In this document: positions 8,306 to 17,097 of the stretch, one piece after another
How positions within the stretch are numbered: the stretch's first letter is position 1
Layout: each line of letters starts with the position of its first letter
NCBI RefSeq assembly: GCF_001441615.1
Contig: NZ_LAXJ01000006.1
Location: 54,652 to 118,651 of the forward strand
Length of the DNA stretch: 64,000 bases
Origin: Roseovarius atlanticus
GTDB taxonomy: Bacteria; Pseudomonadota; Alphaproteobacteria; Rhodobacterales; Rhodobacteraceae
Direction: 5' to 3'
The notes under the pieces: model-generated
The model's input: the letters and a program-made list of their open reading frames with translations, nothing else
What the model was told of the DNA's origin: nothing
Databases searched by the model: none
Made by a program: the position numbers and the translations under genes

Positions 8306-8659
8306 ATGCCGCGGAAAGCCGACGCACAGGTCATGACGTTCGCTGGCCAAGAGTTCAGCCCCCGCTTCGCGTATGGCGAGATGGCGCAGGTGACCGAAGT
8401 CACGGGCACCGGCATGGGGACAAGGCTGGGCACCGGGTTCGGGCGGTTCACGGACGCGGAAATCCCGTGGACGGTTCAGTATGACGAGGTTCTGCTGGTG
8501 CTGGAGGGACAATTGACGGTGCGCACCGGGAACGGCGAGCATACGGCGGGGCCGCGCGACTGCATCTGGCTGCCGGCGGGGACGGAGCTGACCTATATCG
8601 CTGAGAGCGCCTTGGTGTTTTATGCGATCGAGCCGGCGAACTGGGCCGAGAAAGGGTGA
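8306..8659 (+). CDS. cupin-domain protein (EutQ-like)
   Basis: A 117-residue single-cupin protein. The barrel is seen in YDEVLLVLEGQLTVRTGNGE and GPRDCIWLPAGTELTYIAES, in the style of EutQ-type cupins. ATG 8306 is chosen because AGGGAG (8294-8299) is correctly spaced; an in-frame ATG at 8276 overlaps the second operator and has no ribosome site. The usual cupin metal histidines are not obvious, so it may bind a ligand without metal catalysis. It is first in a two-gene unit with the FAD oxidoreductase, four bases apart. Confidence 0.75.
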   Translation: MPRKADAQVMTFAGQEFSPRFAYGEMAQVTEVTGTGMGTRLGTGFGRFTDAEIPWTVQYDEVLLVLEGQLTVRTGNGEHTAGPRDCIWLPAGTELTYIAESALVFYAIEPANWAEKG

Positions 8660-8663
8660 CGCG

Positions 8664-9980
8664 ATGAAGATCAACCGCCTGCCGCAGGACGACAAGACAA
8701 ATGGATGGAGCGCGATCCTGCCGGACCGTACCGCCCATGCGCCGCTCGAGGGGGATATCAACGCCGATTGGGTCGTGCTGGGCGCGGGCTATGCCGGGTT
8801 GGCCGCGGCGCGGCGGCTGGCCGAGAACTGCCCGGGCGAAAAGATCGTCGTGGTCGAGGCCGGGGAGGCGGGCGAGAACGCGTCGGGGCGCAACAGCGGG
8901 TTCGGGATCGACCTGCCGCATAACGTGGGGTCTTCGCTGGACGAGTTGGAGGGCAGTCATCGGTTCATGCGGCTGGCGCGGATGGCGATAGATCACCTGG
9001 AAGACGTGGTGACGACGCATGGGGTGGAGTGCGACTGGGCGCGCGCGGGCAAGTATCACACCGCCGTCAGCCCTCGCGGCACGCGCGACGTGCTGGAGCC
9101 GTTCAGAAAGGAGCTGGAGGCGCTGGGCGAGCCTTACGAGTGGATCGAGGGTGAGGCGCTGCGGGCCAAGCTGGGTAGTCCGCATTTCACGGCTGCCGTC
9201 TATACGCCGGGATGTGTGTTGATGAACCCCGCCGCGCTGACGCGGGGGTTGGCCGATACGCTGCCCGGTAATGTGACAGTGCATGAGAATTCGCCCGTGG
9301 TGGAGGCGGAATTTCAGAACGGCGTGATGCTGAAGACGCCCAAGGGATCGGTGCGCGCGCCCAGGATGATCATGGCGGCGAACGGTTTTTCCGAGCAGTT
9401 CGGGTTTCACCGGCAGAAATTTTTGCACCTGGTGGCCCATGCCAGCCTGACCCGTCCCCTGACCGAGAAAGAGCGGGCGGTGTATGGCGTGCAGGCGGCA
9501 TGGGGGCTGACGCCGGTGAACGCGTTTGCCGGGATCACCATGCGCTATACCAACGATCACCGGATCCTGATCCGCCACGGGCTGAGCTACCGGCCCAGCC
9601 AGCGGCTGAAGCTCGGCGAGCACGAGCGGGTGAAGCGCACGCACAAGCGGCTGTTCGACCAGCGCTTTCCGGGTCTGGAGCAGGTGGAGATGGAGCATAC
9701 GTGGTCGGGCTTTGTCTGCCTGTCGCGCAACGGGGCGCCGGCCTTCGGGCGGATCGCGCCGAACGTGTGGTCGGCTGTGTGCCAGAACGCGGTGGGCGTG
9801 ACCAAGGGCACCTTTGGCGGCATCCTGGCGGCGGACCTGGCGACCGGGCGCGACAACTCGATGATCGCGGATATGGAGAGCCTGGGGGAGCCAGAGATGC
9901 TGCCGCCAAGGCCGTTCCTGGATCTTGGCGTGCGGGCGCGGTTCCAGTGGGAGCTTTTCAGCAACCGGCACGAAGCGTGA
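8664..9980 (+). CDS. FAD-dependent oxidoreductase (DAO family)
   Basis: 438 residues. An N-terminal FAD-binding Rossmann loop, VVLGAGYAGLAAARRLAE (about 29-46), is followed by the SGRNSGFGIDLPHN segment typical of glycine/sarcosine/gamma-glutamylputrescine oxidase relatives. The C-terminal region has the matching GTFGGILAADLATG motif. It probably oxidises a secondary or tertiary amine or amino acid and passes electrons to O2 or an acceptor. Its position next to an MttB homologue and cupin under a shared TetR operator suggests a joint N-methyl-amine pathway (inference). The start is ATG 8664, just after the cupin stop. Confidence 0.85.
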   Translation: MKINRLPQDDKTNGWSAILPDRTAHAPLEGDINADWVVLGAGYAGLAAARRLAENCPGEKIVVVEAGEAGENASGRNSGFGIDLPHNVGSSLDELEGSHRFMRLARMAIDHLEDVVTTHGVECDWARAGKYHTAVSPRGTRDVLEPFRKELEALGEPYEWIEGEALRAKLGSPHFTAAVYTPGCVLMNPAALTRGLADTLPGNVTVHENSPVVEAEFQNGVMLKTPKGSVRAPRMIMAANGFSEQFGFHRQKFLHLVAHASLTRPLTEKERAVYGVQAAWGLTPVNAFAGITMRYTNDHRILIRHGLSYRPSQRLKLGEHERVKRTHKRLFDQRFPGLEQVEMEHTWSGFVCLSRNGAPAFGRIAPNVWSAVCQNAVGVTKGTFGGILAADLATGRDNSMIADMESLGEPEMLPPRPFLDLGVRARFQWELFSNRHEA

Positions 9981-10055
9981 GTTGATCGGCGGCACATGGC
10001 TGCGTAAGGTGGGAACAGGGCCGGGTCCGGGCCTCCTCCCTCCGATCGGGGCAGC

Positions 10056-10160
10056 ATGTTTGGTGCAGGGCCGCTGAATTTCGACACTTTTCGGGATGCG
10101 TTTGCGCATGAGGAGGGGCTGCACGGCGCGCATCCGCGAGGAGAGACGACATGCGGCTGA
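10056..10160 (+). CDS. possible small ORF upstream of the RecA-like ATPase
   Basis: A 34-codon frame (begins MFGAGPLNFDTFRDAFAH) with GGGG about eight bases before its ATG. Its stop codon lies ten bases inside the next gene, which would allow translational coupling. Composition is protein-like rather than Arg/Ala-rich shadow sequence, but third-position GC (about 60%) is below that of neighbouring genes. It could be a leader peptide or chance. Confidence 0.25.
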   Translation: MFGAGPLNFDTFRDAFAHEEGLHGAHPRGETTCG

Positions 10161-10837
10161 GTGCCCCTGTTTTCAGACTTAAGAGAGATGCGAAGAAGCT
10201 GGCGCGGGAGCGATCCGTGCCGTTGCACATGGTGCTGGACGAGGTTGCGGTGCGCGAAGGGTTCCGCAACTGGAGCCACATGATGGCGGCGCGGCCCGTG
10301 GCGACGCTGGCTGCGCAGGTGCGGGCCGGGATCGCGCCCGGCTCGCTGGTCGTGCTGGCGGCACGGCCCGGACACGGCAAGACGCGGCTGGGCCTTGAAC
10401 TGGCGCAGGAGGCGGCGCGGGCCGGACAGCAGGGATGGTTCTTCACGCTGGACTACACGCGACGGGATGTGGCCATGCTTCTTGATGAGGGCGAGACACC
10501 GGAGTGTATCTTGGATACGTCGGACGAGATTTGTGCGGCGCTTATTCTGGCGTCCACGCGGGATGCGGGATCGGGCGACGTGATCGTGATCGACTACCTG
10601 CAATTGCTGGACCAGAAGCGGGTGCATCCGCCGCTACAAGACCAACTGGAAGACCTGAAGGGTCATGCGCAAAGGACCGGGGCCATCGTTGTCGCGATTT
10701 CCCAAGTGGACCGGATGTTCGATGCCGAGACCGGGGACGTGCCCGGCTTTGACGACCTGCGGATGCCGAACCCGGTGGACCTGTCGTTGTTCGACCGGGG
10801 CTGTTTCCTGCATGGCGGCGAGGCGCGGGTGCTGTAA
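10151..10837 (+). CDS. RecA/DnaB-like P-loop ATPase, stand-alone
   Basis: 228 residues. The N-terminal 50 residues are a small helical module (LARERSVPLHMVLDEVAVRE). A RecA-fold ATPase follows, with Walker A ARPGHGKT (71-78), Walker B VIVIDYLQLL (144-153) and a VVAISQVDR sensor-like strand, all resembling the C-terminal motor of DnaB helicases. It lacks the DnaB primase-binding domain, and its length is about half of DnaB. The ribosome site GAGGAGAGA precedes ATG. Function unknown; a DNA-linked ATPase is likely. It stands between the oxidoreductase and the ABC operon with no obvious partner. Confidence 0.7.
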   Translation: MRLSAPVFRLKRDAKKLARERSVPLHMVLDEVAVREGFRNWSHMMAARPVATLAAQVRAGIAPGSLVVLAARPGHGKTRLGLELAQEAARAGQQGWFFTLDYTRRDVAMLLDEGETPECILDTSDEICAALILASTRDAGSGDVIVIDYLQLLDQKRVHPPLQDQLEDLKGHAQRTGAIVVAISQVDRMFDAETGDVPGFDDLRMPNPVDLSLFDRGCFLHGGEARVL

Positions 10838-10901
10838 ACGGATTAATGTCGTTTTGCGACCTTTCCGGGGTCGCATTTGGAATACGTGACTGGACCGGTG
10901 C

Positions 10902-10939
10902 GGCTCTATGGTCTTACAAATAACAAGAACCATAGAGCC
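10902..10939 (+). repeat. perfect inverted repeat upstream of ABC permease operon
   Basis: GGCTCTATGGT (10902-10912) and ACCATAGAGCC (10929-10939) form an 11-bp perfect stem; TCTT/AAGA can extend it past a one-base bulge. No T tract follows. It lies 19 bases before the first permease start codon. It could be an operator, the terminator of the upstream gene, or an mRNA 5'-end stabiliser. Confidence 0.6.
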
Positions 10940-10957
10940 AGCCGGGGACATCGCCAT

Positions 10958-12004
10958 ATGGGCCGATTCATCCTGCGCCGTGTCGGAGTGATGCTTCTGA
11001 CGGCGCTTTGCCTGACGTTCATCGTCTTTTTCCTGACCAATCTTTATCCGAACCTGGAAAAGATGGCGAAGACCGAGGGCAACATGCGGATGTCGGATGC
11101 CGAGGTCGAAAGCTATCTGAACAACAACGGGTATTTGCAGCCGGTGCTGGTGAAGTACGGGCAGTGGCTGGGCGTGCTGCCGGGGTACGTGATCGAGGGG
11201 ACGGACGGCAAGGTCCGGGCGAAATGCGCGGCGTCGGATGTGCCCATCGAGGAGGCACCGGCCTTTTGCGGGGTGTTGCAGGGCAACTGGGGCTATTCCA
11301 ACCGTTTGAAGAAAGACGTGGACGAGGTGATCGGCGAGAAGCTGGCCTTGACCGGGATGCTGATGTTCTGGGTGATGCTGTTGATGGTGCCCTCGGCGCT
11401 GATCCTTGGCGTGTTGGCGGGAATGCGCGAGGGGTCGAAACTGGACCGGACGCTGTCGACCTTTTCCATCGGCACGACGGCGACGCCGGAATACGTGTCG
11501 GGGGTTCTGTTCATCGCCGTCTTCGCCAGCTCCGCCGTGGGGCTGAAGTGGTTCAAGGGCACGGCGACCAGTGCGATGGACAATATCACGTTCGAGAATT
11601 TCTTTCTGCCGGTGCTGACCATCGCGGTTTACGGCATGGGGTATATCGCGCGGATGACGCGGGCCAGCATGGCCGAGGTCATGACCTCGCAATATATCCG
11701 CACGGCGCGGCTGAAAGGGGTGAGCTTTCCCAATATCGTGATGAAGCACGCGCTGCGCAACGCGCTGATCGCGCCCTTCACGGTGATCATGCTGCAGTTT
11801 CCGTGGCTGTTGAACGGTGTGGTGATCGTCGAGACGCTGTTCAACTACAAGGGCTTCGGCTGGGCGCTGGTGCTGGCGGCGGGGAACAACGACATCGAGC
11901 TGTTGCTGGGAATTTCGGTGGTTTCGGTGGTCGTGGTGCTGGTGACGCAGCTGATCTCCGATATCGGCTATGTCTATCTGAACCCGCGTATTTCGGTCAG
12001 CTGA
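10958..12004 (+). CDS. peptide-type ABC transporter permease (DppB-like)
   Basis: A 348-residue inner-membrane subunit of the oligopeptide/nickel permease family. The N-terminal signature MGRFILRRVGVMLLTALCLTF and the EAA-type loop RTARLKGVSFPNIVMKHALRNAL are clear. A periplasmic loop of about 100 residues with two cysteines (AKCAASDVP, APAFCGVL) follows the first helix. ATG 10958 matches family N termini, although the frame is open from 10877; the ribosome site is weak (GGGGA). It is the first gene of a three-gene importer operon that lacks a substrate-binding protein. Confidence 0.9.
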   Translation: MGRFILRRVGVMLLTALCLTFIVFFLTNLYPNLEKMAKTEGNMRMSDAEVESYLNNNGYLQPVLVKYGQWLGVLPGYVIEGTDGKVRAKCAASDVPIEEAPAFCGVLQGNWGYSNRLKKDVDEVIGEKLALTGMLMFWVMLLMVPSALILGVLAGMREGSKLDRTLSTFSIGTTATPEYVSGVLFIAVFASSAVGLKWFKGTATSAMDNITFENFFLPVLTIAVYGMGYIARMTRASMAEVMTSQYIRTARLKGVSFPNIVMKHALRNALIAPFTVIMLQFPWLLNGVVIVETLFNYKGFGWALVLAAGNNDIELLLGISVVSVVVVLVTQLISDIGYVYLNPRISVS

Positions 12005-12020
12005 GGGGAGGAGCGCGGAC

Positions 12021-13208
12021 ATGGACCCCTTGAGCTGGAGCGGGATCTTCTTGCAGATGGTGCAGCAATTCGCGGCGCCGCTGATCGCGGTGGCGGTGAC
12101 CTTTGCAATCTCCATAGTGTTCAAGCGCAGGCTGGGCCTTTACGGCAAGCTGTTCGACAGCGTGATCGGGATGATCGGGCTGGCGCTGGTGCTGTTCTGG
12201 GTGTTCACGGCGTTCTTTGCCGGGGCGCTGGACATGGTGGGCACGCATGACCCGCTGGACCAGTCGGCGATGATGAAAAAGGCGCTGCCGGGCGAGCCCT
12301 ATACCAAGCTCATTGGCGAGCCGGACCCGGATGCGGGGGCGCATTACCTGCTGGGCGGCGACAACCTGGGCCGGGACGTGTTCAGCCGAGTGGTGGATGG
12401 CAGCATCAAGGTGATGCTGATCGCGCCCTTCGCGACGATCTTCGCCTTCATGGTGGGGATCACGCTGGGCCTGCCGGCGGGGTATTACGGCGGGCGGTTC
12501 GATACGGTGCTGAGCTTTCTGGCGAACCTCGTGCTGGCCTTTCCGGTGATCCTGCTGTTCTACCTGCTGGTGACGCCGGAGATAAAGGAGACACTGATAC
12601 CGCGGATCATGGCGGGGACGCTGTTCCTGTTCCCCATCGTGTTCCTGACGGTGCTGTGGAATTCGCGGTTCCGGACGCAGGCGGCGAAGCGGAACCTGTA
12701 CGTGGGCATCACCTTGGTCGTGGGAACATGGGTGTACCTGGGCATCGCGTGGGATGCGGACCCGACGGGGATCATCAGCTTTCCGCCGAACCTGCTGGTG
12801 GTGTTCGTGTCGGTGGTGTTCGTCAACGCGCCCACGGTCTTTCGGATCGTGCGGGGGCTGGCGCTGGACATCAAGACGCGGGATTACGTGGCCGCCGCCC
12901 AGACGCGGGGCGAGGGGCCGTGGTACATCATGCTGTGGGAGATCCTGCCCAATGCGCGCGGGCCTCTGCTGGTCGATTTCTGCCTGCGGATTGGGTACAC
13001 CACGATCCTTCTGGGGACGCTTGGTTTCTTCGGTCTGGGGCTGGAAAGCGAGAGCGCCGACTGGGGCAAGATGATTATCGACGGGCGGCGGCTGTTGTCG
13101 GCCAACATCCTGCATATCGCCATTCCGCCCGCGCTGGCGCTGCTCAGCCTGGTTCTGGGGCTGAACTTTCTGGCGGACGGGCTGCGGGAAGAGAGCTTGA
13201 GGGATTGA
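12021..13208 (+). CDS. peptide-type ABC transporter permease (DppC-like) with membrane insertion
   Basis: 395 residues, longer than the usual 280-320 of DppC-type permeases. Two N-terminal hydrophobic stretches precede the GGDNLGRDVFSRVVDGS motif. The usual GYYGGRFDTVLSFLANLVLAFP block is then separated from the EAA loop (RDYVAAAQTRGEGPWYIMLWE) by about 70 extra residues containing two or more hydrophobic segments around RFRTQAAKRNLYVG. It pairs with the preceding permease; the gap is 16 bases with GGGAGGAG upstream. Substrate not identifiable; peptides or related compounds by family. Confidence 0.9.
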   Translation: MDPLSWSGIFLQMVQQFAAPLIAVAVTFAISIVFKRRLGLYGKLFDSVIGMIGLALVLFWVFTAFFAGALDMVGTHDPLDQSAMMKKALPGEPYTKLIGEPDPDAGAHYLLGGDNLGRDVFSRVVDGSIKVMLIAPFATIFAFMVGITLGLPAGYYGGRFDTVLSFLANLVLAFPVILLFYLLVTPEIKETLIPRIMAGTLFLFPIVFLTVLWNSRFRTQAAKRNLYVGITLVVGTWVYLGIAWDADPTGIISFPPNLLVVFVSVVFVNAPTVFRIVRGLALDIKTRDYVAAAQTRGEGPWYIMLWEILPNARGPLLVDFCLRIGYTTILLGTLGFFGLGLESESADWGKMIIDGRRLLSANILHIAIPPALALLSLVLGLNFLADGLREESLRD

Positions 13209-13211
13209 TCC

Positions 13212-15305
13212 ATGTCGAAATTGCAAGCGCATGACGGGCCCATCCTGGAGATCGACAACCTGTCGATTTCCTTCTTCACGCGGTTGCGGGAGATCCCGGC
13301 GGTGATGGATTTCTCGGTGTCGGTCCAGCCGGGCGAGGCGGTGGGGCTGGTGGGAGAATCTGGCTGCGGCAAGTCCACGGTCGCGCTGGGGGTGATGCAG
13401 GATCTGGGCGTCAATGGCCGAGTGGTGGGCGGCACGATCAGGTTCAAGGGCCGCGACCTGAGCCAGATGAGCGCCGAGGAATTGCGCGACATCCGTGGCA
13501 ACGAGATCGCCATGATCTACCAGGAGCCGATGGCGAGCCTGAACCCGGCGATGAAGATCGGCAAGCAACTGATCGAGGTGCCGATGATCCATGAAGGCAT
13601 CGGCGAGAAGGAAGCGTGGCAGCGTGCGCTGGACGTCGTGCGGGACGTGAAGCTGCCCGATCCCGAGCGCATCCTGAAATCCTTTCCGCACCAGTTGTCG
13701 GGTGGGCAGCAGCAGCGGATCGTGATCGCGATGGCGCTGATGTCGAAGCCGTCCTTGCTGATCCTCGACGAGCCGACCACGGCGCTGGATGTGACGGTCG
13801 AGGCTGCGGTCGTGGAACTGGTCAAGGACCTGGGCAAGAAATACGGCACCTCGATGCTGTTCATCAGCCACAACCTGGGGCTGGTGCTGGAAACCTGCGA
13901 CCGGATCTGCGTGATGTATTCCGGCGAGGCGGTGGAGACGGGCAGCATCCGCGATGTCTTTGACAAGATGCGGCATCCCTATACGCAGGCGCTGTTCCGG
14001 TCGATCCCGCTGCCGGGGGCGAACAAGAACGCGCGGCCGCTGGTGGCGATTCCGGGGAACTTCCCCTTGCCGCATGAGCGGCCTCAGGGCTGCAATTTCG
14101 GGCCGCGTTGCGATTACTTCGAAGAGGGGCGTTGCAACCGGGCGGAGGGGATACCGATGGAACCGGTGCTCGGGAATGAGCGCCATGCCTCGCGCTGTTT
14201 GCGGTTCGAGGAAATCGATTGGAACGCGCCGATCAAGGCCAGCGTGACGACCGAGGCGCCCGAGAAAGGCGAGGTCGTCCTGAAGATCGACAACCTCAAG
14301 AAATACTACGAGGTGGCGGCGAATGCGCTGTTCGGCAAAGGCGGCGACACCAAGGTGGTGAAGGCCAACGAGACGCTGAGCTTCGAGGCGCGGGAGAGCG
14401 AGACGCTGGCCATCGTGGGGGAGTCGGGCTGTGGCAAGTCGACCTTTGCCAAGGTGCTGATGGGGCTGGAGACGGCGACGGACGGGCAGATCCTGCTGGA
14501 CAACCGCAACATCGAGGGCACGCGGATCGAGAAGCGGGACACCAAGACGGTGGCCGATGTCCAGATGGTGTTTCAGAACCCGTTCGACACGCTGAACCCG
14601 TCGATGACCGTGGGGCGGCAGATCACCCGTGCGCTGGAAGTGTTTGGCGTGGGCAAGAACGATGCAGAGCGGCGGGCGGAACTGATGCGCCTGCTGGACC
14701 TGGTGAAGCTGCCGCGCGAATTTGCCGATCGGATGCCGCGGCAACTGTCTGGCGGGCAGAAGCAGCGCGTGGGGATCGCGCGGGCCTTTGCCGGGGGCGC
14801 GCGGATCGTGGTGGCGGACGAGCCGGTGTCGGCACTGGATGTGAGCGTGCAGGCGGCGGTGACGGACCTGCTGATGGAGATCCAGCGCGAGAAGAAGACG
14901 ACGCTGCTGTTCATCAGCCACGACCTGAGCATCGTGCGCTATCTGAGCGACCGGGTGATGGTGATGTATCTGGGCCACGTGGTGGAGCTGGGCACGACCG
15001 AGCAGGTCTTTGCGCCGCCCTATCACCCCTATACCGAGGCGTTGCTGTCGGCGGTGCCGATTGCCGATACCAGCGTCGAGAAAAAGCACATCGTGCTGGA
15101 AGGCGACGTGCCGTCGGCGATGAACCCGCCCTCGGGCTGTCCGTTCCAGACGCGGTGCCGGTGGAAATCGCAGGTGCCGGCGGGTCTTTGCGAAATCGAG
15201 GTGCCGCCGATGCGGACGCTGGATGACGGGCATCAGCTGAAATGTCACCTGGCCGAGGTGAAGCTGGCCGAGATGGAGCCGGTGATCAAGGTCGCGGCGG
15301 AGTAG
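13212..15305 (+). CDS. ABC transporter ATP-binding protein, two fused NBDs (DppDF-like)
   Basis: 697 residues carrying two complete ATPase domains. The first has Walker A GESGCGKSTV, signature [15 protein letters not shown] and Walker B LLILDEPTTALD. The second has GESGCGKSTFAK (about 400), LSGGQKQRVGIARAF and VVADEPVSALD. Each is followed by the Cys-containing oligopeptide C-terminal motif (GCNFGPRCDYFEEGRC and GCPFQTRCRW). It energises the two upstream permeases; only three bases separate it from the second. It ends seven bases from a convergent gene, with no room for a separate terminator. Confidence 0.95.
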   Translation: MSKLQAHDGPILEIDNLSISFFTRLREIPAVMDFSVSVQPGEAVGLVGESGCGKSTVALGVMQDLGVNGRVVGGTIRFKGRDLSQMSAEELRDIRGNEIAMIYQEPMASLNPAMKIGKQLIEVPMIHEGIGEKEAWQRALDVVRDVKLPDPERILKSFPHQLSGGQQQRIVIAMALMSKPSLLILDEPTTALDVTVEAAVVELVKDLGKKYGTSMLFISHNLGLVLETCDRICVMYSGEAVETGSIRDVFDKMRHPYTQALFRSIPLPGANKNARPLVAIPGNFPLPHERPQGCNFGPRCDYFEEGRCNRAEGIPMEPVLGNERHASRCLRFEEIDWNAPIKASVTTEAPEKGEVVLKIDNLKKYYEVAANALFGKGGDTKVVKANETLSFEARESETLAIVGESGCGKSTFAKVLMGLETATDGQILLDNRNIEGTRIEKRDTKTVADVQMVFQNPFDTLNPSMTVGRQITRALEVFGVGKNDAERRAELMRLLDLVKLPREFADRMPRQLSGGQKQRVGIARAFAGGARIVVADEPVSALDVSVQAAVTDLLMEIQREKKTTLLFISHDLSIVRYLSDRVMVMYLGHVVELGTTEQVFAPPYHPYTEALLSAVPIADTSVEKKHIVLEGDVPSAMNPPSGCPFQTRCRWKSQVPAGLCEIEVPPMRTLDDGHQLKCHLAEVKLAEMEPVIKVAAE

Positions 15306-15312
15306 GATCGCG

Positions 15313-17097
15313 TCAGAGCGGGAAGAAATAGCTGATCGCGAGCGTCGCGGTCACACCGACGATGATGTTCATCGGCACGCCGACCTTGAGAAAATCGGTG
15401 AAGCGGTAGTTCCCGGCACCATAGACCAGCGTGTTGGTCTGATAGCCGATGGGTGTGGCGAAGCTGGCGCTGGCGGAGAACATGACGGCGACGACGAAGG
15501 CGCGGGGATCGACGCCCAGCTGGCTGGCAAGCGCCACGACGATGGGCGTGAAGATGACGGCGACGGCGTTGTTGGTGACCACCTCGGTGAGGATCGAGCC
15601 GACCGCGTAGATCGCCAGCAGGGTCAGGAACGGCGGCAAGCCTTCGAGCCAGGGCGTGAGCGCGGCGACGAGCAGTTCCACCGCGCCGGTGTGTTCCAGC
15701 CCCGCGCCGACGATCAGCATGGCGAAGATCAGCACCAGGATCGAGCCGTCGATCGAAGACCATGCTTCGTCATTGTCGATGCAGCGCAGCACCAGGATGG
15801 CGGCGACGCCGACGAGGGCGAGGATGCCGATGGGCATGACGTCGAACGCCGCGAGGCCGACGATGCCCAGAAGCGTGAGGATCGCGACCGGGGCCTGTTT
15901 GCGGCGAAAGGCGCGCCCGCCCGGTTCGCTGACCGAGACGACATCGCCGGATTTGCGCAGCTCATCGAAGCCTTCGGCGGTGCCTTCGAGCAGGAGCTTG
16001 TCGGCGGGGCGCAGGCGCACGCCGGACAGGTCGGCGCCGGCGATGTGACCGGCACGGAAGGCGCCCAGCACGCGCATCCCGGCGCGGCGCCCTAAGGCCA
16101 GGTCGGCGATGCGGACGCCGGTGCTGCGGCGCGAGGGGGTGACGATGGCCTCGGCCACGCGGACCTCGGCCTCGGGGTCAAGCTCGATCGTGCGGCGCAG
16201 GCCGACGCGCAGGCCGGGCGTTTCGGAAAAGGTCAGAAGCTCGGAGGTGGGGGCAAGCAGGATGACGGCGTCGCCCTTGGAAATGATCTGGTCGGCCAGG
16301 TTCTTGCGCTCGATCTGGCTGCCCCGGCGCAGGCCGGTGACGCGGATGCTGTTGCGCTGAAAGTCGGCGATCTCGGACAGGGGCATTCCGATCATGGGGG
16401 AGTCCGCGAGTATCGTGACCTCGGACAGAAACGGCGTCTCGGATGTCTCGGCCTCGTCGTTCTGCGATCTGCGGTCCGGCAGCAGGAACCGCCCCAAGAG
16501 CAGCATCGCGGCCCCGCCGACAATAGCGACGGTGATGCCGACGGGGGCGATTTCGAAGATCGAGAAGGGCTCCAGACCGGACTCGCGCGCGACGCCGTCG
16601 ACCAGCAGGTTGGTCGAGGTGCCGATGAGCGTGCAGGTGCCGCCCAGAACGGCGGCGTAGGAGAGCGGGATCAGCAGGCGCGTCGCGGCGATGTCGAGAC
16701 TGCTGGCCAGGCGCATGACCACCGGGATCAGCACCAGCACGACAGGCGTGTTGTTGATGAAGGCCGAGGCGGCGATGGTGGCGAAGATGAAGATGCCAAT
16801 GGCCAGAAGCGGGCGGTCCTTGGCGCGGCCTATGACCAGCCCGGCGATGGCATCCAGCACGCCGGTGCGGACCAGAGCGCCGGAGACCACGAACATGGCG
16901 GCAATGGTGATGGGGGCGGAGCTGGAAAAGACATCCATCACCTCGTCCGTGGGCACGAGCCCGAGGATGATGAAGAGCGCGGCCGCCCCGGTGGCGGTGA
17001 CTTCGGGCGGGTATTTTTCAAGCGTGAAGGCGACGAAGAGAAGCGCGAGGATGACAAGCGCGATGACAGGGGCGTTGGCCCCGATGATGTCGTACAT
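15313..17097 (-). CDS. SLC13 family permease with TrkA-C domains
   Basis: About 594 residues: an N-terminal half with five to six membrane helices, two cytoplasmic RCK-C (TrkA-C) domains (about 215-400, the first with SEVTILADSPMIGMPLSEI), then a second membrane half. The paired hairpin motifs SAFINNTPVVLVLIPV and GGTCTLIGTSTNLLVDG, and later TEVVTNNAVAVIFTPIV, mark the divalent anion:Na+ symporter superfamily (sulfate, dicarboxylates, possibly arsenite). ATG 17097 has AGG eight bases upstream; a GTG at 17103 is an alternative. Substrate unknown; RCK domains suggest nucleotide or ion gating. Confidence 0.88.
   Translation of the reverse strand: MYDIIGANAPVIALVILALLFVAFTLEKYPPEVTATGAAALFIILGLVPTDEVMDVFSSSAPITIAAMFVVSGALVRTGVLDAIAGLVIGRAKDRPLLAIGIFIFATIAASAFINNTPVVLVLIPVVMRLASSLDIAATRLLIPLSYAAVLGGTCTLIGTSTNLLVDGVARESGLEPFSIFEIAPVGITVAIVGGAAMLLLGRFLLPDRRSQNDEAETSETPFLSEVTILADSPMIGMPLSEIADFQRNSIRVTGLRRGSQIERKNLADQIISKGDAVILLAPTSELLTFSETPGLRVGLRRTIELDPEAEVRVAEAIVTPSRRSTGVRIADLALGRRAGMRVLGAFRAGHIAGADLSGVRLRPADKLLLEGTAEGFDELRKSGDVVSVSEPGGRAFRRKQAPVAILTLLGIVGLAAFDVMPIGILALVGVAAILVLRCIDNDEAWSSIDGSILVLIFAMLIVGAGLEHTGAVELLVAALTPWLEGLPPFLTLLAIYAVGSILTEVVTNNAVAVIFTPIVVALASQLGVDPRAFVVAVMFSASASFATPIGYQTNTLVYGAGNYRFTDFLKVGVPMNIIVGVTATLAISYFFPL

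Noticed and set aside
11997..15248. Very long minus-strand open frame (about 1083 codons) opposite the ABC transporter genes
   Set aside because: Composition is Arg/His/Gln-rich shadow sequence in GC-rich DNA; the plus-strand permease and ATPase genes are certain.
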